Source: Flavobacteriales bacterium ALC-1
GTDB lineage: Bacteria; Bacteroidota; Bacteroidia; Flavobacteriales; Flavobacteriaceae
Length of the DNA: 64,000 bases
Direction: 5' to 3'
Assembly (NCBI GenBank): GCA_000171875.1
Contig: ABHI01000001.1
Span: 124,001 to 188,000 of the forward strand
Positions 8,372-16,288 of this stretch are shown in pieces (within the stretch, counting starts at the first letter, position 1; each line of letters begins with the position of its first letter). The notes under the pieces are model-generated. The model was given only the letters and a program-made list of their open reading frames with translations. It ran no database searches and was not told where the DNA came from. Made by a program: the position numbers and the translations under genes.

Positions 8372-10156
8372 ATGAAACTGAAAATTATACTAACCCTTTT
8401 TTTATTGACACCATTATTGAGTTTTTCTCAACAAGGTATTAACTATAAGGCACTTATTAAAGACGATTTGGGTAATGTACTTACAGGTCAAACTATCGAT
8501 ATACGTTTTACCATACTTGTAGATGGTGGCGCAGGAGATTATATTGAAAAACATACTACAACAACAGACACTAATGGGATAGTTATTGTAAATATCGGGC
8601 AAGGCGATATGGTTGTACAAGGAGATTTTTTGTCTATTGATTGGACAACCAACATCACCCTTTTAAAAACAGAAATAGATTTAGAACAAGACGGTACTTA
8701 TATAGAAATGGGAATAGAACCATTTAAATTCGTACCATATGCCATTCAAGCCATTAACGCATTAGAAGCAGATGTTGCTAAAAATGTTACTGGTTTAGAA
8801 TATATAGATGAAACAAACGATGGTACAGATAATGGTGGATGGCGTTTAAAAAACACAAATGCAGGTTCTCATGGACCAATCGGGTTTAATGCCTTAGACT
8901 TGAGTACACAACCTATAGGTACTAATAATGGCGCAACAGGAAATTATTCTTTAGCCTTTGGGGTTTTTTCTAAAGCTTCTGGAAATAATGCGATTGCTTT
9001 AGGTGATGCAGCAAAAGCATTAGAGAGTAATTCTGTTTCAATTGGATTGAATTCAGAGGCTTCAGGCTTCAGTTCCATAGCTATGGGAAATAACACAATA
9101 GCATCAGGTCTTCATTCAATATCCATAGGAACAAGTACTGAAGCTACTGTAAATTATTCAATTGCATTAGGGAAAGACACAAAATCATCTGGCTTTCATT
9201 CGATAGCAACTGGACATAATACGGAGGCTACTGGATATTCATCTACAGCAATGGGAGATAATACAATGGCTTCTGGAGGTTATTCAACAGCCATAGGACG
9301 TAATACTGTAGCTTTTGATTTTCAAACATTTGCTGCTGGTACAAATACTTTAGCAAGTGGTGTTTCTTCAACTGCCTTAGGAAATAATACTACAGCTTTA
9401 GGGAGTAGTTCAACAAGTATTGGCCTTCATACAATTGCACGTTCTACAGCGTCAACAGCTTTAGGGAAATATAATAGTGCAATTTCAACTGGATTGTTTG
9501 TTGTTGGTAATGGTACTGATAATGAAAATAGAAAAGATGCTTTTATTATAAAAGAAGATGGGAAGGTTGGTATTGGAAGGAGTACACCTTCAAGTTTATT
9601 TGAAGTAGCACATCAAGATGGAGTACCAACATTTGGTGACCGAACCAATGCTTTAAGTATTAGACGTTTAAGTAACGGTCGATCTTGGCAATTTCATGTA
9701 ACAAGTGATGGTTATTTAACGCTCTTTAACGATGGTGCATTTAGAGGAGCATTTAATGCTACAACTGGGACCTATTTACAAATATCAGATAGAAAATTAA
9801 AAAAAGACATTACCACACTTGAGGGTGGCACTTTAAACAAAGTGCTACAGCTTAACCCTGTAAGTTACCTCATGAAAGACCAAACAGATACCAAGCGTAA
9901 TCATGGGTTAATCTCACAGGAGGTAAAAGAAATCTTCCCAAGTATTACACATTATGTTAAAGAGAGTGATCTACTTACGCTGTCCTATACAGAATTGATA
10001 CCAATACTTATAAAAGCTATACAAGAGCAACAGCAGATCATTAAAAATCAAAATGAAAAAATAGAAGCACAATCTTTAGATAAAGCAGAAACAGATAAAA
10101 CCTTACAAGCATTATTAAAGCGTATTGAAGCTATTGAGAATAGGCAATCTAATTAA
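8372..10156 (+). CDS. Fibre protein with 13 x 14-residue YadA-head-like repeats and S74 chaperone
   Basis: A 594-residue exported protein, 19 bp after the previous fibre gene and surely co-transcribed with it. Signal peptide residues 1-19 (SFSQQ); shared N-terminal domain ~21-130; thirteen 14-residue repeats at residues 191-372 of the YadA/trimeric-autotransporter head type (SIAMGNNTIASG). A linker follows with a KVGIGRSTPSSLFEV motif often seen before S74 domains. The C-terminal S74 chaperone has the Ser-Lys pair S472/K477 in ISDRKLKKDI, then GLISQEVKEIFP and a coiled coil. It probably forms a trimeric surface or extracellular fibre; self-cleavage is inferred from the conserved dyad. It lacks a YadA membrane anchor and a T9SS domain, so how it crosses the outer membrane is unclear. 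Confidence 0.85.
   Translation: MKLKIILTLFLLTPLLSFSQQGINYKALIKDDLGNVLTGQTIDIRFTILVDGGAGDYIEKHTTTTDTNGIVIVNIGQGDMVVQGDFLSIDWTTNITLLKTEIDLEQDGTYIEMGIEPFKFVPYAIQAINALEADVAKNVTGLEYIDETNDGTDNGGWRLKNTNAGSHGPIGFNALDLSTQPIGTNNGATGNYSLAFGVFSKASGNNAIALGDAAKALESNSVSIGLNSEASGFSSIAMGNNTIASGLHSISIGTSTEATVNYSIALGKDTKSSGFHSIATGHNTEATGYSSTAMGDNTMASGGYSTAIGRNTVAFDFQTFAAGTNTLASGVSSTALGNNTTALGSSSTSIGLHTIARSTASTALGKYNSAISTGLFVVGNGTDNENRKDAFIIKEDGKVGIGRSTPSSLFEVAHQDGVPTFGDRTNALSIRRLSNGRSWQFHVTSDGYLTLFNDGAFRGAFNATTGTYLQISDRKLKKDITTLEGGTLNKVLQLNPVSYLMKDQTDTKRNHGLISQEVKEIFPSITHYVKESDLLTLSYTELIPILIKAIQEQQQIIKNQNEKIEAQSLDKAETDKTLQALLKRIEAIENRQSN
8942..9487 (+). repeat. Coding tandem repeat, 13 units of 42 bp
   Basis: Thirteen in-frame units encode 14-residue repeats with pattern S-x-A-x-G-x-x-x-x-A-S-G, the periodicity of YadA-type head domains. 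The DNA is more diverged than the 51-bp array upstream. Two further 14-residue arrays occur in the fibre genes at 16285 (nine units) and 18403 (seven units). Confidence 0.85.
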
Positions 10157-10222
10157 TGTTACATATGTAATACCATTTGTTACATGCTTTATATTTAATA
10201 CACTTAGAACAAAATAAATTTG
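10157..10222 (+). promoter_or_regulatory. 21-bp direct-repeat operator and promoter, site 2
   Basis: TGTTACAT at 10157-10164 and at 10178-10185, a 21-bp period, begins on the base after the stop codon of the upstream gene. Exactly 29 bp later comes a consensus -7 box TAAATTTG at 10215-10222. The geometry is identical to that at 6147 and 16050. The start codon of the downstream gene lies 24 bp after the box. Confidence 0.78.
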
Positions 10223-10246
10223 GCTTAAGAAATAAAGACATAAAAT

Positions 10247-11284
10247 ATGAGAAACTTTTTAATCCTTTTGATGGCTTTTTGTTTTACAAAAACAATCGCA
10301 GCCCAAACCATAGATAAATATAGTATAGACTCTGGTGGAGCTTCGGCTTCGGCAGGAGGTATTCAAGTTCTTTACACTATTGGAGAAGTCGTTGTACAAG
10401 AATACGATACTCCTACCCTTTTGGTATCCGAAGGTTTTATAACACCCGAACTTAAAGTTCGTATTAACCCTAAATTATTTTTACAAGGTCCCATTCTTAA
10501 TCCTGCTAATGCAGGATTAATGAATGATGATTTGAGAGCTAATGGATATATACCAACAACAAGTCCTTACTCAGATAATGCAACCTGCAATGCTTCAGTG
10601 TTTAATGTCACTGGCAACGATGCTATTGTTGATTGGGTTTGGTTAGAACTGCGAGATAAAAATGATAATACCTCTATTATCTTATCGCAATCCGCATTAT
10701 TACAGCGCGATGGTGATGTAGTTGCCACGGATGGTGTGTCGTCTATTAATCCTAATATTTTGGCAGATGACTATTATGTAGTGGTTAACCATAAAAATCA
10801 CTTAGGTGTTATGACCAATACGCCTGTGCTTATTAAAGCCACTTCAACACCTTCAGTAGTAGATTTTACTGATACAAGTACTACAACTTTTGGTACACAG
10901 GCACAAGTAGAACTTTCATCTGGTAATATGGCACTTTGGGCAGGTGACGTTAATGGTGATGGTATCGTTAATTTTTCTGGTGATATTAATCGTGTTTTAA
11001 CAGACATCATTTTGTTTCCTGCTAATACAAGTTTTAGTACCAGTTATGATTTTGTTGACGGGTATTTTCAGTCTGATGTTTTCCTAGATGGTAATGTGTC
11101 CTTTTCAAATGAGAATAACCAAATACTATTATCCATACTCTTATATCCATTAAATACAAGTTTTAGCTCGCAATACAATTTATTTGAAGAGCAATTGCCT
11201 TCACCATCAGCATTTAGAAATGCTACACAACTTAATCTTGATATGCAACGCTTACAACAAGCATTAGAATTATTAAATAATTAA
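10247..11284 (+). CDS. Exported dockerin-like repeat protein
   Basis: A 345-residue exported protein (signal peptide 1-19, ending IAAQ). Residues ~22-66 carry a motif common at the N-terminus of Bacteroidota surface proteins (SGGASASAGGIQVLYTIGEV, ending VSEGF). The middle (~75-205) is a beta-rich domain without a recognised family. Residues ~225-310 contain a duplicated dockerin-like calcium-loop pattern: GDVNGDGIVNFSGDINRVL, then a second copy with DVFLDGNVSFSNENNQIL. Dockerins bind cohesins in cellulosomes; in Bacteroidota such repeats often serve as general calcium-binding modules. No T9SS sorting domain is seen at the end. It is the first gene after operator site 2, 12 bp before a T9SS protein, so the two are an operon in the fibre island. 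Confidence 0.7.
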   Translation: MRNFLILLMAFCFTKTIAAQTIDKYSIDSGGASASAGGIQVLYTIGEVVVQEYDTPTLLVSEGFITPELKVRINPKLFLQGPILNPANAGLMNDDLRANGYIPTTSPYSDNATCNASVFNVTGNDAIVDWVWLELRDKNDNTSIILSQSALLQRDGDVVATDGVSSINPNILADDYYVVVNHKNHLGVMTNTPVLIKATSTPSVVDFTDTSTTTFGTQAQVELSSGNMALWAGDVNGDGIVNFSGDINRVLTDIILFPANTSFSTSYDFVDGYFQSDVFLDGNVSFSNENNQILLSILLYPLNTSFSSQYNLFEEQLPSPSAFRNATQLNLDMQRLQQALELLNN

Positions 11285-11296
11285 AAATATATAAAC

Positions 11297-12067
11297 ATGA
11301 AAAAAACAATTACTTTTTTAGCAATATTTATTTGCACATTATCATTAGTTTCACAGAATGTCACCTACGATTTACGCTGGAACTCCAGTAGTTCTTTATA
11401 CGAACTTTACGTCACAAGAGATCTAACTGCTGTAGCTCCAGTAACAACAGGTGGTACATCTTCAGTAACTATTGTGTTTCCTACAGATGGAGCCTCTGGT
11501 ACAAGAACAGTATCACATACAAGTGAAAGTGTATCGACTTATAATTCAGCAGGTATTATTCGAAGTCCTGGTGCAGCAACTGATAATGATTATTATGTAT
11601 TTAACTCCACTGGAGGTGCGAGTTACATTGGTGTTTTAAATGCTAATATAGAAGTCCTATGGATGACATTTACACCATCTGATGGTAATTCTGAAGCGCG
11701 ATTATTTGTAAATGATACGGATCCTAATTCTACAGATACTGGTATGATGGGTATAAATGCAAGATCAGAATTTTTCACAATTACTACCGCGGGTTCTGTT
11801 GATGAGTTTGGAGGGAATATACTAAATATATCAGAGGTTGATGAAGTGACAAAATTAACTGTATATCCAAACCCAACTTCAGATGAAGTAAACATTAAAT
11901 CAAGTCGTTCAATAGACCGTATTGAGGTTTATGATATCTTAGGGAAACAAGTAAAGGCAGTAAAGAGTGCAAATAAAATAAATGTTTCTGATTTAAATTC
12001 AGGAATATATCTCTTTAAAATATGGATTGGTGAACAAGTACAAACCAAAAAAATAGTTGTAGAGTAA
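11297..12067 (+). CDS. T9SS type A sorting-domain protein, unknown surface function
   Basis: A 256-residue exported protein. Signal peptide residues 1-19 (LVSQN). Residues ~20-165 are a compact beta domain starting VTYDLRWNSSSSLYELYV, not assigned to a family. The last ~70 residues are a T9SS type A sorting domain (TIGR04183): LTVYPNPTSDEVNI, IEVYDILGKQV, then INVSDLNSGIYLFKIW and a KKIVVE end. It is therefore expected to be exported and possibly attached to the cell surface. It follows the 10247 gene by 12 bp under operator site 2 and precedes the second regulator. Confidence 0.85.
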   Translation: MKKTITFLAIFICTLSLVSQNVTYDLRWNSSSSLYELYVTRDLTAVAPVTTGGTSSVTIVFPTDGASGTRTVSHTSESVSTYNSAGIIRSPGAATDNDYYVFNSTGGASYIGVLNANIEVLWMTFTPSDGNSEARLFVNDTDPNSTDTGMMGINARSEFFTITTAGSVDEFGGNILNISEVDEVTKLTVYPNPTSDEVNIKSSRSIDRIEVYDILGKQVKAVKSANKINVSDLNSGIYLFKIWIGEQVQTKKIVVE

Positions 12068-12143
12068 AGTAGTAAACTAAAATCATAAGTTCTACCAATG
12101 AGCAAATTACAATACATTTATTGAATAATTAAAAAGCATTGTA

Positions 12144-12151
12144 TAACTTTA
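12144..12151 (+). promoter_or_regulatory. Predicted -7 box TAACTTTA directly before second regulator gene
   Basis: TAACTTTA at 12144-12151 with TTG at 12121-12123 (20-bp spacer) fits the Bacteroidota promoter. It ends only 4 bp before the ATG at 12156, so transcription would start at or near the start codon (leaderless mRNA). The 88-bp gap carries no 21-bp repeat operator. Confidence 0.4.
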
Positions 12152-12155
12152 CTTT

Positions 12156-15100
12156 ATGGGCAACTTTAAAGTAAAGTTATTTTTTTTATGCTTAATCTTA
12201 AGTACTAGCTTTATTTGGTGTCAACAAACCAAACAATTTTCTTTTAGAAACCTTACCGTTAATGAAGGGCTCTCTCAAAATAGTGTAGTTAGTATTGCTC
12301 AAGATTCTATAGGTTATATTTGGTTTGCTACACAAGATGGTCTCAATAGATACGACGGAAAATCATTTGTTCATTACAATAAGCAATACCAAGATGTTAC
12401 ACGCTCAAATTATGCGCAATTAGGTCAATTACTTTCAGACTCTTTTGGTGACTTTTGGTCTTATAGCTCTAACGAAACTATAGAAAAATACAATTATGAG
12501 ACTCAACTTTTTGATTCTATTACACCAATAAAAAGTGGAACAATTCTTCATAGAAAAGACAAAGAAACTTTATGGGTTGGTACTTTACAAAATGGGTTAG
12601 CTTCTGTAAATCTAAAAACTCAGAGTGTAAAATTTCTTTTTAAAGAACAGTTAAAAAACACTTCCGTTTTTGAAATAAAAACAATTGATAATTCTATTTT
12701 TTTAGGAACCAGTAAAGGTATTTTTAAAATTGATGACACTATAATTTCTCATATCTCTTTTACCAACAATTATGCAGTAAGTAGTATAATAAAACGTAAT
12801 CAACAACTAATTTTCGGAACCTATGGGGATGGTATCCAAATAATAGATTTGCAATCAAATACATTATCTCAAGCCCATAAAAACTTCGCCCCAAACAATC
12901 TCAATATTCAAGATCTATTTTTAGATTCAAAATTACGATTATGGATCGCAACCTATGGTGAAGGCCTATATTTATCTGATTTAGATAATAAGTTATTAAA
13001 CTTTAAAGCGAATAAAGAAGATCCATTTGCTATACACTATAATGACATTTTAAAAATTTATGAAGATAACACCGGGAATATATGGTTTGGCTCAGATGGA
13101 ACAGGGTTGAGTTATTATGATGAACATTTAGTGAAATTTAATACCTTAACCAGTAAACAAGTTCCAGATGATATTAGTGTAGATGTAGTACGCTCTATTG
13201 CAGTAGACACTCATGATGTAATTTGGCTTGGCACCTCTGGTAAAGGACTTACAAGAATCGATAGAAAGAATAAATCATTTAAAACATTTACAACACAAAA
13301 CTCAAAATTGTCTAGTGATAGAATAATGAGTTTGTTAATAGTTGGAGATAATTTGTGGATTGGACATCAATCTAATGGTTTACAGATCCTTAAATCTAAT
13401 GGTGAATTTCAATTTTTCCCTGAATTAGATAATCGTGCAATTTGGAAAATTTACAAAGATGCCAATAATGATATTTGGTTATGTACAAGAACTGGTGGAC
13501 TAATAAAATATGACTCAACTCTTGGCATTATCCAGATTTACAATAGCAATAACTCTAATCTCCCTAATAATATTAGAACTCTAGAACAAGGAAAGGAAAA
13601 TACATTATGGGTTGGTACAGATAATGAGGGTTTATACAAATTAGATAGTGAGTCTACAAAAATTGAAAAAATAGATAAAGTAGAAGATAAAATAAAATCA
13701 TTGTACTATTCTGATGGCACACTATGGATTGGTACTAATGGTAACGGGATTAAAAATATAAATGAAAAAACACTTAAAGTAACTACATATAATTTTGAAT
13801 TTGGTTTGCCAAACAAAGTCGTTTATGGACTCCTAAAAGATGAAAATGGTAATCTATGGGTAAGCACTAACAAAGGGATTTCTAGATTTAACCCAAACGA
13901 CCAATATAAACATTATGTCGAAAATTTTACCATTGTAAATGGTCTACAAGCGTACGAGTTTAATACTGGAGCATATTTTAAAGCGCCAGATGGTGAATTT
14001 TACTTTGGTGGAATCGAAGGTGTTAACTGGTTTCACCCAAAAAACATATCCTATAATGAAGTTCTACCAAAAACTATAATCTCAAAATTTGAGGTCTTTG
14101 GTGATGAACAACAAATTAAACCTGATTTGGATTTTAAACACGATAACAATACAATGACTTTCACTTTTGCAAGTCTACATTTTTCTCAACCTGATAAAAA
14201 CTTCTTTAGTTATAAGTTAGAAAACCATGATGAAGATTGGTCTGTTTCTACATATAAAAATTTTGCACATTACACCAACTTACCACCCAACGATTATACT
14301 TTCAAAGTAATGTCTAGTAACTATGAAGGCATTTGGAACAAAACACCAGTAACTTTTAGTTTTACTATAAACAACCCATGGTATAAAACTAACCTTGCGT
14401 ATACCATTTACGGTCTTTTACTTATCTTAACTCTCTATACTATTTATAGTTATTTTAAATTTAAATGGAAGCTAGAAACTCAGGTAAAATTAGAACATGC
14501 TGAAGCTAAGCGTTTACAGCAATTGGATGATTTTAAAACCAAGTTATATACTAATATATCACACGAATTTAGAACTCCTTTAACTCTAATCTCTGGCCCC
14601 ATAGACAAACAACTCGCAAATAAAGCTATAAAAGATAGCGATAAGAAAGAGCTACAATTAGTAAAACAAAATGCTTTGCGTTTGTTAGGTCTTGTTAACC
14701 AAATGATGGATTTATCATTAATTGATGCTGGTCAAATTAAACTTAAAGTACAAGAAGGAAATTTAGGGATTATTTTAAAACAATTAGTGTCTGCCTTTCA
14801 GTATAAAGCAAACGAAAAACAAATAACAATTATATCCTCCGTTGATAAACTTGAAAACTGTTGGTTTGATAAGGACATTATTGAAAAAATAGGCTCTAAC
14901 TTATTATCTAATGCGGTAAAATATGCTCCTGAAACATCAGAAATTTATTTAGATGCTAAAGAACAAAACAATCAATTATTTCTTTCAGTAATTAACCAAA
15001 ACAACCAAGTAAAAGCAGATAAATTAGGAAAGCTTTTTGAGCGTTTTTATCAAAACAATGAAGCTACAGATGGTATTGGAGTTGGCTTAGCATTGGTAAA

Positions 15101-16028
15101 AGATTTAGTTACACTTTCTAAAGGAACCATTTTAGCTAATACGCTTCAAGATGACAAGATTCAATTTAATGTAAGCTTACCAATACATAAAAATGCTTTT
15201 GAGATATTTGAAATTGTAGCTTCTAAAAAGTCAAAAGAAAAAGAAGTACTTATCTTAAAATCTTATACGCAAAAAAATAAACAAACGATTGTAATCATTG
15301 AAGATGAGCAAGATATTTTAGACTTTGTATCATCAATATTTCAAGATCATTATAATATTATTAAGCTAACGAAAGCAACAAAAGCATTAGACCTTATTAG
15401 AAAAGAACTTCCTGATTTGGTAATAAGTGATATTATGATGCCAGAAGTAGATGGTTTAGAGTTATGTAATCAATTAAAAAAAGATGCTCTTACGAGTCAT
15501 ATACCAATTATCTTACTTACAGCAAAAGTAACACAAGAACAACAAAAAGAAGGCCTAGAAACTGGTGCTGATGCATACGTTACCAAACCATTTAATGCAG
15601 ATATTCTAAAAATACGTGTGTCAAAGTTAATTGAAACTAGAGAACAATTAAAACAGCGTTTTAATGAACAACCTATTTTAACTAAGGCTCTAGAAGTTAC
15701 ATCTGTAGAAGCTGAATTTATGCAACGCTTAAAAGACGTTTTAGATAAGCATTTAGTAGATCCAGAATTTACATCAAAAGCTTTTAGTAAGTATATGCTA
15801 ATGAGCAGAACACAATTACACAGAAAATTAAAAGCTGTAGTTGGCATGACGACTTCAGAATTTATAAGATCACAACGCTTATTATTAGCAAGAGACGCAC
15901 TTAAAAAAGGGACAACAATTTCTGAGACTGCTTATTTAGTAGGATTTAATTCTGTAAGTTACTTTATTAAGTGTTTTAAAAATATCTACAAAGAGACTCC
16001 TTCACAATTTTTAGAAAAAAAAGCCTGA
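12156..16028 (+). CDS. Hybrid two-component system protein, propeller/Y_Y_Y sensor, AraC-type output
   Basis: A 1290-residue hybrid regulator of the type known from Bacteroidota. Signal peptide 1-23; ~30-690 is a two-component-regulator beta-propeller with repeated blades such as LWVGTDNEGLYKL and IWFGSDGTGLSYY. A Y_Y_Y domain (~695-760, FSYKLENHDEDWS and LPPNDYTFKV) and a membrane helix ~763-785 follow. The kinase has His803 in ISHEFRTPLTLIS, N-box NLLSNAVKYAPE and G-box GIGVGLALVKDL. The receiver has Asp1092 in ISDIMMP. The AraC-type domain spans ~1190-1288 with MSRTQLHRKLKAV. Known relatives sense oligosaccharides or similar periplasmic ligands; none is identifiable here. It lies directly upstream of operator site 3 and the second fibre operon, which it probably controls. 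Confidence 0.95.
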   Translation: MGNFKVKLFFLCLILSTSFIWCQQTKQFSFRNLTVNEGLSQNSVVSIAQDSIGYIWFATQDGLNRYDGKSFVHYNKQYQDVTRSNYAQLGQLLSDSFGDFWSYSSNETIEKYNYETQLFDSITPIKSGTILHRKDKETLWVGTLQNGLASVNLKTQSVKFLFKEQLKNTSVFEIKTIDNSIFLGTSKGIFKIDDTIISHISFTNNYAVSSIIKRNQQLIFGTYGDGIQIIDLQSNTLSQAHKNFAPNNLNIQDLFLDSKLRLWIATYGEGLYLSDLDNKLLNFKANKEDPFAIHYNDILKIYEDNTGNIWFGSDGTGLSYYDEHLVKFNTLTSKQVPDDISVDVVRSIAVDTHDVIWLGTSGKGLTRIDRKNKSFKTFTTQNSKLSSDRIMSLLIVGDNLWIGHQSNGLQILKSNGEFQFFPELDNRAIWKIYKDANNDIWLCTRTGGLIKYDSTLGIIQIYNSNNSNLPNNIRTLEQGKENTLWVGTDNEGLYKLDSESTKIEKIDKVEDKIKSLYYSDGTLWIGTNGNGIKNINEKTLKVTTYNFEFGLPNKVVYGLLKDENGNLWVSTNKGISRFNPNDQYKHYVENFTIVNGLQAYEFNTGAYFKAPDGEFYFGGIEGVNWFHPKNISYNEVLPKTIISKFEVFGDEQQIKPDLDFKHDNNTMTFTFASLHFSQPDKNFFSYKLENHDEDWSVSTYKNFAHYTNLPPNDYTFKVMSSNYEGIWNKTPVTFSFTINNPWYKTNLAYTIYGLLLILTLYTIYSYFKFKWKLETQVKLEHAEAKRLQQLDDFKTKLYTNISHEFRTPLTLISGPIDKQLANKAIKDSDKKELQLVKQNALRLLGLVNQMMDLSLIDAGQIKLKVQEGNLGIILKQLVSAFQYKANEKQITIISSVDKLENCWFDKDIIEKIGSNLLSNAVKYAPETSEIYLDAKEQNNQLFLSVINQNNQVKADKLGKLFERFYQNNEATDGIGVGLALVKDLVTLSKGTILANTLQDDKIQFNVSLPIHKNAFEIFEIVASKKSKEKEVLILKSYTQKNKQTIVIIEDEQDILDFVSSIFQDHYNIIKLTKATKALDLIRKELPDLVISDIMMPEVDGLELCNQLKKDALTSHIPIILLTAKVTQEQQKEGLETGADAYVTKPFNADILKIRVSKLIETREQLKQRFNEQPILTKALEVTSVEAEFMQRLKDVLDKHLVDPEFTSKAFSKYMLMSRTQLHRKLKAVVGMTTSEFIRSQRLLLARDALKKGTTISETAYLVGFNSVSYFIKCFKNIYKETPSQFLEKKA

Positions 16029-16049
16029 TTTCATAAGGTTTTTAGCACA

Positions 16050-16115
16050 TGTAACATATATACTACATCTTGAAACATATGTAGCACCTCTCATTCTACT
16101 TCTCAAATAGCTTTG
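16050..16115 (+). promoter_or_regulatory. 21-bp direct-repeat operator and promoter, site 3
   Basis: TGTAACAT at 16050-16057 and TGAAACAT at 16071-16078 are again 21 bp apart, and again exactly 29 bp lies before a consensus -7 box, TAGCTTTG at 16108-16115. The octamers differ from sites 1 and 2 at the third and fourth bases, giving an overall TGWWACAW. Between the octamers, T at position 4 and TA at positions 7-8 of the 13-bp spacer are common to all three sites. The tiny ORF at 16142 starts 26 bp after the box. Confidence 0.75.
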
Positions 16116-16141
16116 TAAATGCAAGATAAGAATTGCAAACA

Positions 16142-16288
16142 ATGGCTAAAAAAAACACAATAAAGAAAGTAGAAAACAGCCTACCATCACAACTTTATAT
16201 AGCTGTAGATCATCTCAAAGATGGTGTATATCAATTAAACATTATGAATAATAACACAGTTGTATCCTCAATAAAATTTAAAAAATGA
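16142..16288 (+). CDS. Tiny conserved protein resembling half a T9SS sorting domain, copy 2
   Basis: A 48-residue ORF starting with ATG. Its TGA at 16286-16288 overlaps the ATG of the fibre gene (ATGA), so translation is coupled. It aligns colinearly with the ORF at 6254: a basic start (MAKKN), then QLYIAVDHLKDGVYQLNI and a KFKK end. Residues ~17-48 resemble the last two strands of a T9SS type A sorting domain, but there is no signal peptide and no cargo. Recurrence of position, length and sequence in two modules makes chance unlikely. It could be a cytoplasmic regulator, a chaperone or a translation-coupling leader; the sequence cannot decide. Confidence 0.68.
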   Translation: MAKKNTIKKVENSLPSQLYIAVDHLKDGVYQLNIMNNNTVVSSIKFKK

